Below are positions 23,657-30,188 of a stretch of 31,015 nucleotides of DNA, in pieces. The notes below the pieces were generated by a model. That model was not told the origin of the DNA, searched no databases, and saw nothing but the letters and a program-made list of their open reading frames with translations. Each line of letters opens with the position of its first letter. Within the stretch, counting starts at the first letter, position 1. The DNA is from a virus: positions 1 through 31,015 of IMG/VR virus record IMGVR_UViG_3300001589_000088, one strand, 5' to 3'. The position numbers and the translations under genes are program-made.

Positions 23657-24748
23657 ATGAAAGAATATGGTAAAAGATTAAGATTGTCAGAGGAGGAAGT
23701 AGAGATGATTTATGAGAACAGAGCTGAATCAACTACTAACACTAATGGTAATACAGCACTAGACATTAACTTAGCAGAGAGAGGCATCAAGAAAAAGGAT
23801 GTGGTATCTGTAAAACATTGGCAGTCTGCTAGTGGAGAGTTTAGATTTAGTATTGTTACTAAAGAAGATTTAACTGCTAATGAAAATGATATATTAAAGA
23901 CAGTTAGTAACTTCATAGAAAAACATTCACCTCACTACCCATCAGTAAAGAGAACAAATAAACATAACAATCACTTATTAGTAATTAATCCAGCAGATAT
24001 TCATATTGGTAAATATGCTAATCATCTTGAAACTGGTGATGGTTACAATGTAGAGATTGCGTGTGAGAGGGTCTTAGAGGGTCTACAAGGGCTTATTGAC
24101 AAATCTGAAGGCTTTGATGTGGATAGGGTGTTATTTTGCATAGGGAACGATATTTTGCATATAGATAATGTTTACAATACAACTACAGCAGGTACAAATC
24201 AAGATGTAGATGGTAAGTGGTGGGAACATTTTGAAATTGCTCTTGCGTTATATGTTAAGTGTGTTGAGATTTTAAGAGAGATTGCACCTGTAGATGTGGT
24301 TCATTCAATGTCTAATCACGATTATCAGAGTGGTTTTCATTTAGCTCACGCATTAAAGAGTTGGTTTAGACACGATAGTGAAGTTAGCTTTGACATATCA
24401 GTAGCACATAGAAAGTATTACAAGTATGGTAAGAACTTAATAGGCTTAGAGCATGGAGATGGTGCTAAGATGGCAAACTTACCTTTAACAATGGCGCAGG
24501 AAAGACCTCTCTTATGGTCAGAAACAACTCATAGGTATTGGTATCTACATCATTTACATCACAAGGTTAAGCATAAGTGGTTAGATGCTAAAGATTTTAT
24601 TGGCGTAACTGTTGAGTACATGAGAAGTCCATCAGGGACTGATAGTTGGCACTCAAGAAAAGGATATGTAGGAGTTCCAAGAGCAGTTGAAGGTTTCTTG
24701 CATGAAAAAGATAGTGGTCAAGTAGCTCGTTTAGTTCATTACTTTTAA
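23657..24748 (+). CDS. Calcineurin-like metallophosphoesterase
   Basis: A 363-residue enzyme of the metallophosphoesterase superfamily. The metal-binding motifs are in order: DIHIGK with Asp114 and His116, GND at 163-165, SNHD at 219-222, and a closing His cluster HHLHH at 298-302, with GLEHGDG (263-269) as a likely further ligand. Phages carry such enzymes for DNA end processing or nucleotide metabolism; the substrate is not visible here. Residues 1-100 form an N-terminal extension of mixed helices. The gene lies between the late and early regions and may be expressed with either. Confidence 0.8.
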   Translation: MKEYGKRLRLSEEEVEMIYENRAESTTNTNGNTALDINLAERGIKKKDVVSVKHWQSASGEFRFSIVTKEDLTANENDILKTVSNFIEKHSPHYPSVKRTNKHNNHLLVINPADIHIGKYANHLETGDGYNVEIACERVLEGLQGLIDKSEGFDVDRVLFCIGNDILHIDNVYNTTTAGTNQDVDGKWWEHFEIALALYVKCVEILREIAPVDVVHSMSNHDYQSGFHLAHALKSWFRHDSEVSFDISVAHRKYYKYGKNLIGLEHGDGAKMANLPLTMAQERPLLWSETTHRYWYLHHLHHKVKHKWLDAKDFIGVTVEYMRSPSGTDSWHSRKGYVGVPRAVEGFLHEKDSGQVARLVHYF

Positions 24749-24764
24749 TATTTTTACAATCAAA

Positions 24765-24839
24765 ATGAAAGACTCAACTAAACTATCCTTGTTCTATATT
24801 GCACTAATTGTAATAGTTTTACTTATTACTATAAATTAG
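24765..24839 (+). CDS. Tiny single-helix peptide, 24 residues
   Basis: The open frame runs from ATG at 24765 to TAG at 24839 and encodes MKDSTKLS followed by a hydrophobic helix (about residues 8-23). Such small membrane peptides are common in phages but hard to confirm. It has an A-rich leader (CAATCAAA) like those of real genes here. It could be an accessory lysis or host-takeover peptide, or chance. Confidence 0.35.
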   Translation: MKDSTKLSLFYIALIVIVLLITIN

Positions 24840-24885
24840 TCGTATCTAGCCGATAAACATTTTTATAAAAATTGTTAAAAATTTT

Positions 24886-24915
24886 TTGGTAGGTAATTCC
24901 AATTTTATATCTTTG
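24886..24915 (+). promoter_or_regulatory. Strong Bacteroidota-type promoter of the replication module
   Basis: A -33 TTG (24886-24888, within TTTTTTG) and a -7 TATCTTTG (24908-24915, matching TAnnTTTG) are separated by exactly 19 bp. A transcript would begin at about 24921, giving a leader of about 26 nt before the ATG at 24947. The first promoter of the early gene cluster is expected here. The same spacing is seen at 30752-30781. Confidence 0.75.
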
Positions 24916-24946
24916 CCTCAATTAATAACTAAAACAATAAACAATT

Positions 24947-25477
24947 ATGGGAAAGATGAAAGAAATGCATATAGAAATGCAAGAACAAGAACAAAATCAG
25001 AATACTAATCAATTAAATAATCAAATGGCAAAAAAAACAATGCAGGAAAAATTAAAGAAGCAACCAGAAGTAGTTGTTGAAACAAGAACAGAGGCTTTAA
25101 GAAGGCTTTATAAAGAGAATGGCTTAACTGCTGAAGATGTGTTTAAAGACCCTAGAGGCTTTGTAATCATCACTAGAACAGGTATTGATAAGATTTCTGC
25201 TAAGAATGGAATCACTATTGGATATGAAGTGATAACTATGGATATTGAAAAAAGCACTTGTGTATTAAAAGCAGCAGGTACTATGAAGGTTGGTAGTGAA
25301 GTTAGAAATGTAATGAGTTTTGGTGAAGCATCTCCTGCTAACTTAAATGGTGGTGGTAAGAAATTTCCAGTATCAATGGCTGAGAAAAGAGCAATGAGTA
25401 GAGTGGTTCTTAAACTAACAGGATTCTATGAGCAAGGAGTATTTGGTCAGGATGAGATTGTAGATGAGCCTAAGTAA
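24947..25477 (+). CDS. Putative ssDNA-annealing or recombination protein
   Basis: A 176-residue protein. Residues 1-45 are Gln/Asn/Lys-rich and low in complexity. The body (about 50-165) contains ITRTGIDKISAKNGITIGYEV, a strand series, MSFGEASPANLNGG, and KFPVSMAEKRAMSRVVLKLTG, ending in GQDE. The last segments resemble the C-terminal signature of phage proteins that I associate with the Rad52/Sak-like annealing families, but this is a tentative memory-based assignment. It is the first gene behind the strong promoter at 24886, as recombination proteins often are. Alternative start at an internal ATG (about 25025) is possible. It overlaps the next gene by 14 bases. Confidence 0.4.
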   Translation: MGKMKEMHIEMQEQEQNQNTNQLNNQMAKKTMQEKLKKQPEVVVETRTEALRRLYKENGLTAEDVFKDPRGFVIITRTGIDKISAKNGITIGYEVITMDIEKSTCVLKAAGTMKVGSEVRNVMSFGEASPANLNGGGKKFPVSMAEKRAMSRVVLKLTGFYEQGVFGQDEIVDEPK

Positions 25478-25736
25478 TAGTGATATAGATGAACTTTTTG
25501 ATGGAAAGCCTAGTGAGATAACAAACTCACAATGGCTGACCATTGAAGGTAACATTGACTTAACATCACTTACGACAACAATGAAAACTGATATTTTAAA
25601 TAGATTAAATGATTTATCAGAAGAAGAAGCAGAAGAAATAATAACTATACTATATAACAACAGATATGAAAAAGACCCACAAAAGCAATGGCTCAAAATG
25701 CACAAAGATGGAGTATTTAGAGATAGAGATTTTTAA
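25464..25736 (+). CDS. Small acidic hypothetical protein
   Basis: A 90-residue protein, acidic with predicted helices (for example LSEEEAEEIITILYNNRYEKD). It overlaps the preceding gene by 14 bases and the next by 29. I do not recognise a family. Its place in the early operon suggests a replication-associated or host-modifying role. Confidence 0.5.
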   Translation: MSLSNSDIDELFDGKPSEITNSQWLTIEGNIDLTSLTTTMKTDILNRLNDLSEEEAEEIITILYNNRYEKDPQKQWLKMHKDGVFRDRDF

Positions 25737-25920
25737 ACATTTCCTAAAAGTTTACACATACATTGTATGGAATAATAAAAGTGTTTTAGGTTTTATATCT
25801 GAAGATGATATTATTGAGCTGCTAGATAAGAAGCAGGTGTTAGACTTCTATCACTTTGATAAAACAAACTTTAAAGTATTAGCTAGCAAGGTTGATAAAT
25901 ACTTGCACAGAAATGACTAA
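25708..25920 (+). CDS. Small hypothetical protein in the early operon
   Basis: A 70-residue protein from ATG 25708 (MEYLEIEIFKH); an in-frame ATG at 25666 would add 14 residues but overlaps the preceding gene more. Mixed charge, aromatic-rich (FYHFDKTNF), without membrane segment. Function unknown. Its stop overlaps the next start by eight bases. Confidence 0.45.
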   Translation: MEYLEIEIFKHFLKVYTYIVWNNKSVLGFISEDDIIELLDKKQVLDFYHFDKTNFKVLASKVDKYLHRND

Positions 25921-26155
25921 AAAATATTCACTACTAAAGATTAGGCAATCTAGGAATGAGTTTGAAGCACTACTAAGAATATATGGTATATCTAATTCAA
26001 CTCTATGTAAGGTGATAGGAGTTAATTATGCTACCAGTAGAGATTTCATAAAAATACCATCCAACCTTAGATTTATACACGCACATAGATTAGCAGACTT
26101 TATAGGCTTAACAGTTCAAGATGTAATAGACACAATAATTTACGACTTAAAATAA
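25913..26155 (+). CDS. HTH-type small protein
   Basis: An 80-residue basic protein with an XRE/HTH-like pattern in residues 15-55: LLRIYGISNSTLCKVIGVNYATSRDF has the helix-turn-helix spacing, followed by a short C-terminal helix pair. It may be a regulator of the early operon. ATG 25913 overlaps the preceding gene by eight bases; an upstream ATG at 25892 is less likely. No cognate operator is recognised. Confidence 0.5.
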   Translation: MTKKYSLLKIRQSRNEFEALLRIYGISNSTLCKVIGVNYATSRDFIKIPSNLRFIHAHRLADFIGLTVQDVIDTIIYDLK

Positions 26156-26165
26156 CAATAAACAA

Positions 26166-26642
26166 ATGAAAAGAAAACAATTAAAATTTAACGATAGTTA
26201 TAACAATATAATTATTGATGAATTATCAGATATTTACAAAGTAAGTAAAGATCAAATATTTTCAGGAAGCAGAAAGAGAAACATTATATCAGCAAAAAGA
26301 ATGTATATTTTTGTGCTTAGAGAAGTTTTTGCATTAACTTTAATGAAGATAGGGGAGGTTACAAATTTACATCACGCAACAATAATATATCATGCAAGAC
26401 AATTTAAGTTTTTCTTTAAAACATATTCTGAAGATTCTAAATCATTTAAAAGAGTAGAAGGTGTAATTGACATTGAAACTTATGAAAGAATAGAAGGGAG
26501 ATTAATGCAGGTCGATGTGGATGAAGAAATAATAAAACTAGAAGATATATTAAGCAGAATAAAGGATTCATTAACTAAATTATATAAAATTAAAAAACAA
26601 AAAAATGACAGACAAGAAAGAGAAGGTCTACTTACCAAGTAG
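26166..26642 (+). CDS. DnaA domain IV-like replication initiator fragment
   Basis: A 158-residue protein. Residues 15-80 resemble the DNA-binding domain IV of DnaA (Bac_DnaA_C type): VSKDQIFSGSRKRNIISAKR, then a helix pair, then the DnaA-signature-like NLHHATIIYHAR (67-78). The ATPase domains of DnaA are missing, and residues 80-158 form a charged helical tail. A stand-alone domain IV could mark the phage origin and recruit the host replisome. It lies in the replication cluster, followed by an SSB-like gene that starts inside it. Candidate binding repeats lie at 30575-30670. The residue match is clear but short. Confidence 0.65.
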   Translation: MKRKQLKFNDSYNNIIIDELSDIYKVSKDQIFSGSRKRNIISAKRMYIFVLREVFALTLMKIGEVTNLHHATIIYHARQFKFFFKTYSEDSKSFKRVEGVIDIETYERIEGRLMQVDVDEEIIKLEDILSRIKDSLTKLYKIKKQKNDRQEREGLLTK

Positions 26643-26895
26643 TATTAAAAACATTCCAACTAAGTATGGATCAATGATGGTCGCTAACTTTAAGCTGGAT
26701 GAATTACAAAAGAACTCAAAGAATGGTTGGGTGTCTATGGTTATTTCAGAACGCAGAGAGCCATCAGAAAAAGGTGCTACACATTATGCCTATGTAAATG
26801 ATTTTGAGCCAAAACAAAAGCCATTAATGAGTGAAACATCAAGAAAAGACCCTATGGGTGGGATAAATTCACCTTCAGATGACTTACCATTCTAA
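26605..26895 (+). CDS. SSB-like single-stranded DNA-binding protein
   Basis: A 96-residue protein that ends in DDLPF (92-96), the acidic tip that bacterial SSB proteins use to bind replication partners. The body (1-85: MVANFKLDELQKNSKNGWVSMV and a strand-rich segment with GATHYAYVND) is consistent with a small OB-like domain, but I see no clear SSB fold motif. The gene starts 38 bases before the preceding gene ends. The acidic tail and location in the replication operon support the call. A hairpin follows at 26904. Confidence 0.55.
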   Translation: MTDKKEKVYLPSSIKNIPTKYGSMMVANFKLDELQKNSKNGWVSMVISERREPSEKGATHYAYVNDFEPKQKPLMSETSRKDPMGGINSPSDDLPF

Positions 26896-26903
26896 ATAAA
26901 AAC

Positions 26904-26931
26904 AAGGAGGGGTTGAAATATACTCCTCCTT
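26904..26931 (+). terminator. Hairpin between the SSB-like and initiator genes
   Basis: A 9-bp stem (AAGGAGGGG at 26904-26912 with CTCCTCCTT at 26923-26931, one G-U pair) with a 10-nt loop, followed by ATTTTAAAA. It resembles the terminator behind the capsid gene in its GGAGG/CCTCC core. A weak terminator, or an RNA element regulating the start at 26952. Confidence 0.5.
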
Positions 26932-26951
26932 ATTTTAAAAACTATAACACA

Positions 26952-27575
26952 ATGAAAGAACAACCAAACTTCTTCTCTGTCATACCTGCAGGTGTAAGGT
27001 ATGATAAAGATTTAACTCCAAACGCTAAACTTCTTTATGCTGAAATAACATCTCTACTTTCAATGGGTGGTGCTTGTTATGCTTCTAATAAATACTTCTC
27101 AGATTTATATGGAAAGAACAAAGTAACTATTTCCAGATGGATTAAAGAATTAAAGGAAAGAGGCTATATATCAGTTAGTTATACATATAAGGAAGGTAGT
27201 AACGAAATTGCTAATAGGTATATACAAATTTGTTTAGACCCCCTTAGCAAAAATGACAAAGGGGTATTAACAAAAATGCTAAAGAGTAGTAATACTAGTA
27301 TTAATAATAAGAGTATTAATAATAAGGTAAATTTTAAAAAACCAACAATAATTGAAGTTAAAGAATATTGTACTGAAAGAAAAAATAATGTAGATGCAGA
27401 AACATTCTGTGATTTTTATGAAAGTAAAGGTTGGCAGATAGGTAAAGAAAAAATGAAGAGCTGGAAGGCTTGTGTAAGAACTTGGGAAAAAAGTAGTAGA
27501 AACAATAATACTAATGATAGAACTACATCACATAGACATACTAAGGGTAAGGATTATGGAGATGGTTCTTTTTAA
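26952..27575 (+). CDS. Winged-helix replication initiator or organiser
   Basis: A 207-residue protein from ATG 26952. Residues 1-90 contain FFSVIPAGVRYDKDLTPNAKLLYAEI (split over 5-35) and then NKVTISRWIKELKERGYI, the pattern of helix-turn-helix initiator or replisome-organiser proteins. Residues 120-190 have a DnaD-like helix set with WKACVRTWEK. It may bind the origin and the helicase loader encoded at 28012. A TTG at 26913 lies in frame inside the hairpin at 26904, but ATG 26952 has the A-rich context seen at real starts here. Confidence 0.6.
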   Translation: MKEQPNFFSVIPAGVRYDKDLTPNAKLLYAEITSLLSMGGACYASNKYFSDLYGKNKVTISRWIKELKERGYISVSYTYKEGSNEIANRYIQICLDPLSKNDKGVLTKMLKSSNTSINNKSINNKVNFKKPTIIEVKEYCTERKNNVDAETFCDFYESKGWQIGKEKMKSWKACVRTWEKSSRNNNTNDRTTSHRHTKGKDYGDGSF

Positions 27576-27585
27576 AACTATAATT

Positions 27586-28008
27586 ATGAAAACAAGACAA
27601 ACATCAGTAGATTGCTACAATCAAATTAAAGAAGAAGGATTATTATCTAAAATGAGATTTAAAGTTTATGAATCTATTTTGACTAATGCACCCTGTACGA
27701 GTGCAGAAGTATTATCTACTATGTTAAGTAAAAATAGTGCGATTACATCTTCAAGAGCAAGATTTACTGAACTTAGAGAGTTGGGTGTTATTTACGAGGT
27801 TAGAAATAGAAAGTGTAGTATTACAGGCAGGACATCAATTGAATGGGATTTAACAGATAGACTTCCTGTAAATGTAAAAAAGACTAATAAAACCAAGAAG
27901 CAAAAGATTAATGATGCATTAAGTGCATTGCGTGTATTATACAAGAATAAAGATAATAGCACAAATGATGATTGGAGGGCAGTTGCTGATTTAATTAAGG
28001 ATATATAG
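27586..28008 (+). CDS. Winged-helix DNA-binding protein
   Basis: A 140-residue protein from ATG 27586 (MKTRQTSVDCYNQ). Residues 25-70 form a winged helix: RFKVYESILTNAPCTSAEVLSTML, then SSRARFTELRELGVIYEV and a beta hairpin. The C-terminal part is basic, with NKTKKQKINDAL. It probably binds DNA as a regulator or replication accessory. An upstream start at 27514 would overlap the preceding gene and is less likely. Confidence 0.55.
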   Translation: MKTRQTSVDCYNQIKEEGLLSKMRFKVYESILTNAPCTSAEVLSTMLSKNSAITSSRARFTELRELGVIYEVRNRKCSITGRTSIEWDLTDRLPVNVKKTNKTKKQKINDALSALRVLYKNKDNSTNDDWRAVADLIKDI

Positions 28009-28011
28009 ATT

Positions 28012-28587
28012 ATGAGAACAATAGAAGATACTTTTAAAATAGAAAACTTCCTACAACCTAAGATGTATAACAGATACAGGTTAGGAACTAAAGAGGATAT
28101 TAAAGAAATGTTTGTTAAAGCGTTTAAGCATTACGATAGAACTATTGATGTATATGATCATTTAGAATCTTACGATAAAATAATTGATTGGTTAGTTGAT
28201 ACTAAAGGTAGAGGTTTAATGCTAATGGGTGATTGTGGATTAGGTAAGTCTACTATTCTTAACTATGTTATTCCTGCAATCTTTAGAACAAAAACAAATA
28301 AGTTGCTTACTAGCATACCAGCTAAAGAACTTGGTCAGATAGAAAGGAGTGATGCTTCTTTTATTATTATTGATGATTTAGGGACTGAGAGTATTAAGAA
28401 TGATTATGGTACTAAGATAGATGCAGTTGCTGATGCTATATCTTATGCTGAAGATAGTTCAAAGACTTTACTTATAACTACTAATTTAGATGCAGAAGAT
28501 TTATCAAAAAGATATGATGAGAGAACTTTAGATAGGTTAAGAAAGTGTAAAGTGGTGGTTATCAGGGGTAAAAGTTTTAGAAAGTAA
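28012..28587 (+). CDS. DnaC-like helicase loader, AAA+ ATPase
   Basis: A 191-residue AAA+ ATPase of the DnaC/IstB type. Walker A is GDCGLGKST at 73-81 and Walker B FIIIDDLG at 117-124. A sensor-type TTN (156-158) and a box VII Arg in RYDERTLDRL (about 167-176) complete the pattern. It would load the host replicative helicase at the phage origin. It lies three bases after the preceding gene, in one operon with the winged-helix initiator and the DnaA-like protein. No helicase gene is seen in the window, so a host helicase is the likely partner. Confidence 0.8.
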   Translation: MRTIEDTFKIENFLQPKMYNRYRLGTKEDIKEMFVKAFKHYDRTIDVYDHLESYDKIIDWLVDTKGRGLMLMGDCGLGKSTILNYVIPAIFRTKTNKLLTSIPAKELGQIERSDASFIIIDDLGTESIKNDYGTKIDAVADAISYAEDSSKTLLITTNLDAEDLSKRYDERTLDRLRKCKVVVIRGKSFRK

Positions 28588-28612
28588 TTTATATAAAATT
28601 CAATTATTTTTA

Positions 28613-28620
28613 TATATTTG
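28613..28620 (+). promoter_or_regulatory. Possible -7 element after the loader gene
   Basis: TATATTTG matches TAnnTTTG just before the small gene at 28625, but no TTG lies 19 bp upstream. The ATG is only four bases downstream, so a transcript from here would begin inside the gene or lack a leader. Likely weak or fortuitous. Confidence 0.2.
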
Positions 28621-28624
28621 TTTC

Positions 28625-28798
28625 ATGAAAAATAAAGAGAAATACAAATTAAAGAAATTAGAAATACCAGAAACTATAAATACTGACTTGACATATTACA
28701 TGCAGTTTGGTTGGAAAAGAGTTAAACAGGTAAATGATATAAAAAAAGAAGCAATAAAATACCATAAGACTGTTTATGGAAATTTATTTAAAACATAA
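28625..28798 (+). CDS. Small basic hypothetical protein
   Basis: A 57-residue Lys-rich protein (MKNKEKYKLKK start), with a helix-like QFGWKRVKQVNDIKKEAIKY. It follows the loader gene by 37 bases, in the same direction. The family is not recognised. A basic helical protein in a replication operon may bind nucleic acid, but no motif proves it. Confidence 0.55.
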   Translation: MKNKEKYKLKKLEIPETINTDLTYYMQFGWKRVKQVNDIKKEAIKYHKTVYGNLFKT

Positions 28799-28802
28799 TA
28801 AA

Positions 28803-28898
28803 TACTCAGGAAGTAATTAATAATAAATAAAGGGTAAGACCTAAGAGCTTTTAATTGTTCAGACCTGAGTAGTAGAGGGGGGGTTTGGTCGCCTCCCC
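28803..28898 (+). ncRNA. Structured RNA-like spacer
   Basis: The 123-bp gap between two small genes can fold into two structures. An outer 8-bp stem (TACTCAGG at 28803-28810 with CCTGAGTA at 28864-28871) encloses an inner AATTAA/TTAATT stem. A separate G/C-rich 7-bp hairpin lies at 28877-28898 (GGGGGGG with CCTCCCC, loop TTTGGTCG). No T tract follows, so it is not a simple terminator. A regulatory leader for 28922 or a small RNA is possible. Found by eye; a folding program and comparison with related phages would be needed. Confidence 0.35.
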
Positions 28899-28921
28899 AA
28901 TACAATTAAAACAATAATAAA

Positions 28922-29092
28922 ATGGAAAGAAAATACAAGACAATTAAGTGGGTGTTAAAAGGACACATCAAGAACAAAGTAAATTCTTTATGGATATGGG
29001 AAGAAGATAACTTTACTTGTATCTTTGACACTTATTCAGGAAATGAAAGAATATATACGAGTTCACAATTACTAAGACTATTATCAGAATGA
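28922..29092 (+). CDS. Small hypothetical protein
   Basis: A 56-residue protein with an A-rich leader, ending within the first bases of the next gene (ATGA overlap). It is Lys-rich at the start (MERKYKTIKWVLKG), then aromatic (SLWIWEEDNFTCIFDTY). The family is unknown. The preceding spacer appears structured. Confidence 0.55.
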   Translation: MERKYKTIKWVLKGHIKNKVNSLWIWEEDNFTCIFDTYSGNERIYTSSQLLRLLSE

Positions 29093-29337
29093 TTATATTT
29101 ACAATACTAGGCATAATACTATCAATCTTTTTTTTAATAGTTATATTAATTACTATTATAGAAGGAAGAATTAAAGGTAAACAGAATCAAAAGATAATTT
29201 GGAATATGGAGAAAGTAGAAACTGCTAACATAAAGGGGCGAAGAGATAAAGTAGTAACAAGAACAGGAGGTTTAGCACACGATAGAAATATAAGTTATAG
29301 TGAAATACAAAAACAAAATGTCAGAAAAACACAATAA
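29089..29337 (+). CDS. Single-helix membrane protein
   Basis: An 82-residue protein with an N-terminal membrane segment (about residues 2-25: IIFTILGIILSIFFLIVIL) and a charged, basic cytoplasmic part. It has an ATGA overlap with the preceding gene and overlaps the next start. A membrane-anchored early protein of unknown role. Confidence 0.5.
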   Translation: MIIFTILGIILSIFFLIVILITIIEGRIKGKQNQKIIWNMEKVETANIKGRRDKVVTRTGGLAHDRNISYSEIQKQNVRKTQ

Positions 29338-29659
29338 ACTTTATTACGAACAGGGCAGGAATGGATATACTATGAGTGATACAATAAATCCAAAGATGAA
29401 ACTGACTAAAAATCAGTTAGGATTAGAAGTAGACTATAGTAAAGATAAGATACCTAACTATTACATTGGTAAAGTGTATGGATATGAGGCTAGGAAAGTA
29501 ATTGAGGATTTTGATTTATCGTATAATGTAGGGACTGCCACCACATATTTGCTCCGAGCAAAAAGGAAACACTCTACAAGTGTTGAGTGCATACAGAAAG
29601 CAATCAATCATTTAGAATTTGAGTTAGATAAAATAAAAAATGAAGAAACCGATATTTAG
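29318..29659 (+). CDS. DUF3310-like protein
   Basis: A 113-residue protein from ATG 29318 (MSEKHNKLY). Residues 50-105 contain NYYIGKVYGYEARKVIEDFDLSY, GTATTYLLRAKRK and CIQKAINHLEFELDK, the layout of DUF3310, a domain found in phage proteins of unknown or nucleotide-related function. A GTG at 29300 is an alternative start. It overlaps the next gene by 20 bases. Confidence 0.6.
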   Translation: MSEKHNKLYYEQGRNGYTMSDTINPKMKLTKNQLGLEVDYSKDKIPNYYIGKVYGYEARKVIEDFDLSYNVGTATTYLLRAKRKHSTSVECIQKAINHLEFELDKIKNEETDI

Positions 29660-29900
29660 AATATTTGTATCGTATGAGATTAAGAATAAGGCTGCTGTAA
29701 CCAGGAAGGTTACTATGGGAATATTAGATACATTTGCACTAACATCCAACATAGATCAAATAAAGAAAGACCAAGAACTAATAGATAGAATCTGTTACGT
29801 AAATAAAAAGAAGTTAAACAAAGTAGAGGTAACTATAACAAATGTTGATGTTGAATACCAGTATGGTGAAACTACTGACAGGTTTGATGATGAATATTAA
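29640..29900 (+). CDS. Small hypothetical protein
   Basis: An 86-residue protein with a mixed charged composition (for example RKVTMGILDTFAL, KVEVTITNVDVEYQYGE) and an acidic C-terminus (DRFDDEY). It begins 20 bases before the preceding gene stops. No recognised domain. Confidence 0.45.
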   Translation: MKKPIFRIFVSYEIKNKAAVTRKVTMGILDTFALTSNIDQIKKDQELIDRICYVNKKKLNKVEVTITNVDVEYQYGETTDRFDDEY

Positions 29901-29909
29901 ATAGATATT

Positions 29910-30185
29910 ATGCCAAAGATTAGAAAGATAAAAGTAGGTGATAGGAAAGACTCAAGAGGTGGAGGTTACTCTAGAAGAAAGTTTACTGTTGCTGAAGCTG
30001 ATGCTATAAGACTAGAGTTTAATACTGCTACTGATAAGATAACTATATCTGCTATGGCTAGGAAGTATGAAGTATCACAACCATTAATGTATCAACTACT
30101 TAAAGGAACTACCTATACTGATAAGGGAGGTAGGGGGACTAGGGGGATAGGGGGTACAGGGGGTGTAGGGGGTAAGGGGGTATAG
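29910..30185 (+). CDS. HTH-like protein with Gly-rich tail
   Basis: A 91-residue basic protein. Residues 20-65 contain FTVAEADAIRLEFN, then ISAMARKYEVSQPLMYQLLKG, a helix-turn-helix-like pattern. Residues 70-91 are Gly-rich (GGRGTRGIGGTGG), because the end of the gene is a G-tract repeat (30133-30180). The repeat may have been selected as DNA or RNA rather than for protein. It could be a small regulator. It stops four bases before the nuclease gene. Confidence 0.5.
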   Translation: MPKIRKIKVGDRKDSRGGGYSRRKFTVAEADAIRLEFNTATDKITISAMARKYEVSQPLMYQLLKGTTYTDKGGRGTRGIGGTGGVGGKGV

Positions 30186-30187
30186 GG
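30125..30187 (+). repeat. G-quadruplex-type G-tract repeat
   Basis: Six runs of five G (30133-30137, 30142-30146, 30150-30154, 30159-30163, 30168-30172, 30176-30180), flanked by GGG at 30125 and 30185, are separated by 3-4 nt loops. Any four neighbouring runs fit the G3+N1-7 quadruplex rule. It lies at the end of the gene at 29910 and just before the nuclease gene. In this AT-rich sequence such a cluster is very unlikely by chance. Confidence 0.9.
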
Positions 30188-30188
30188 T

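Noticed and set aside
26913-26951. TTG start for the winged-helix initiator at 26913
   Set aside because: It lies in the loop of the hairpin at 26904-26931 and would add residues with no pattern; ATG 26952 has the usual A-rich context.
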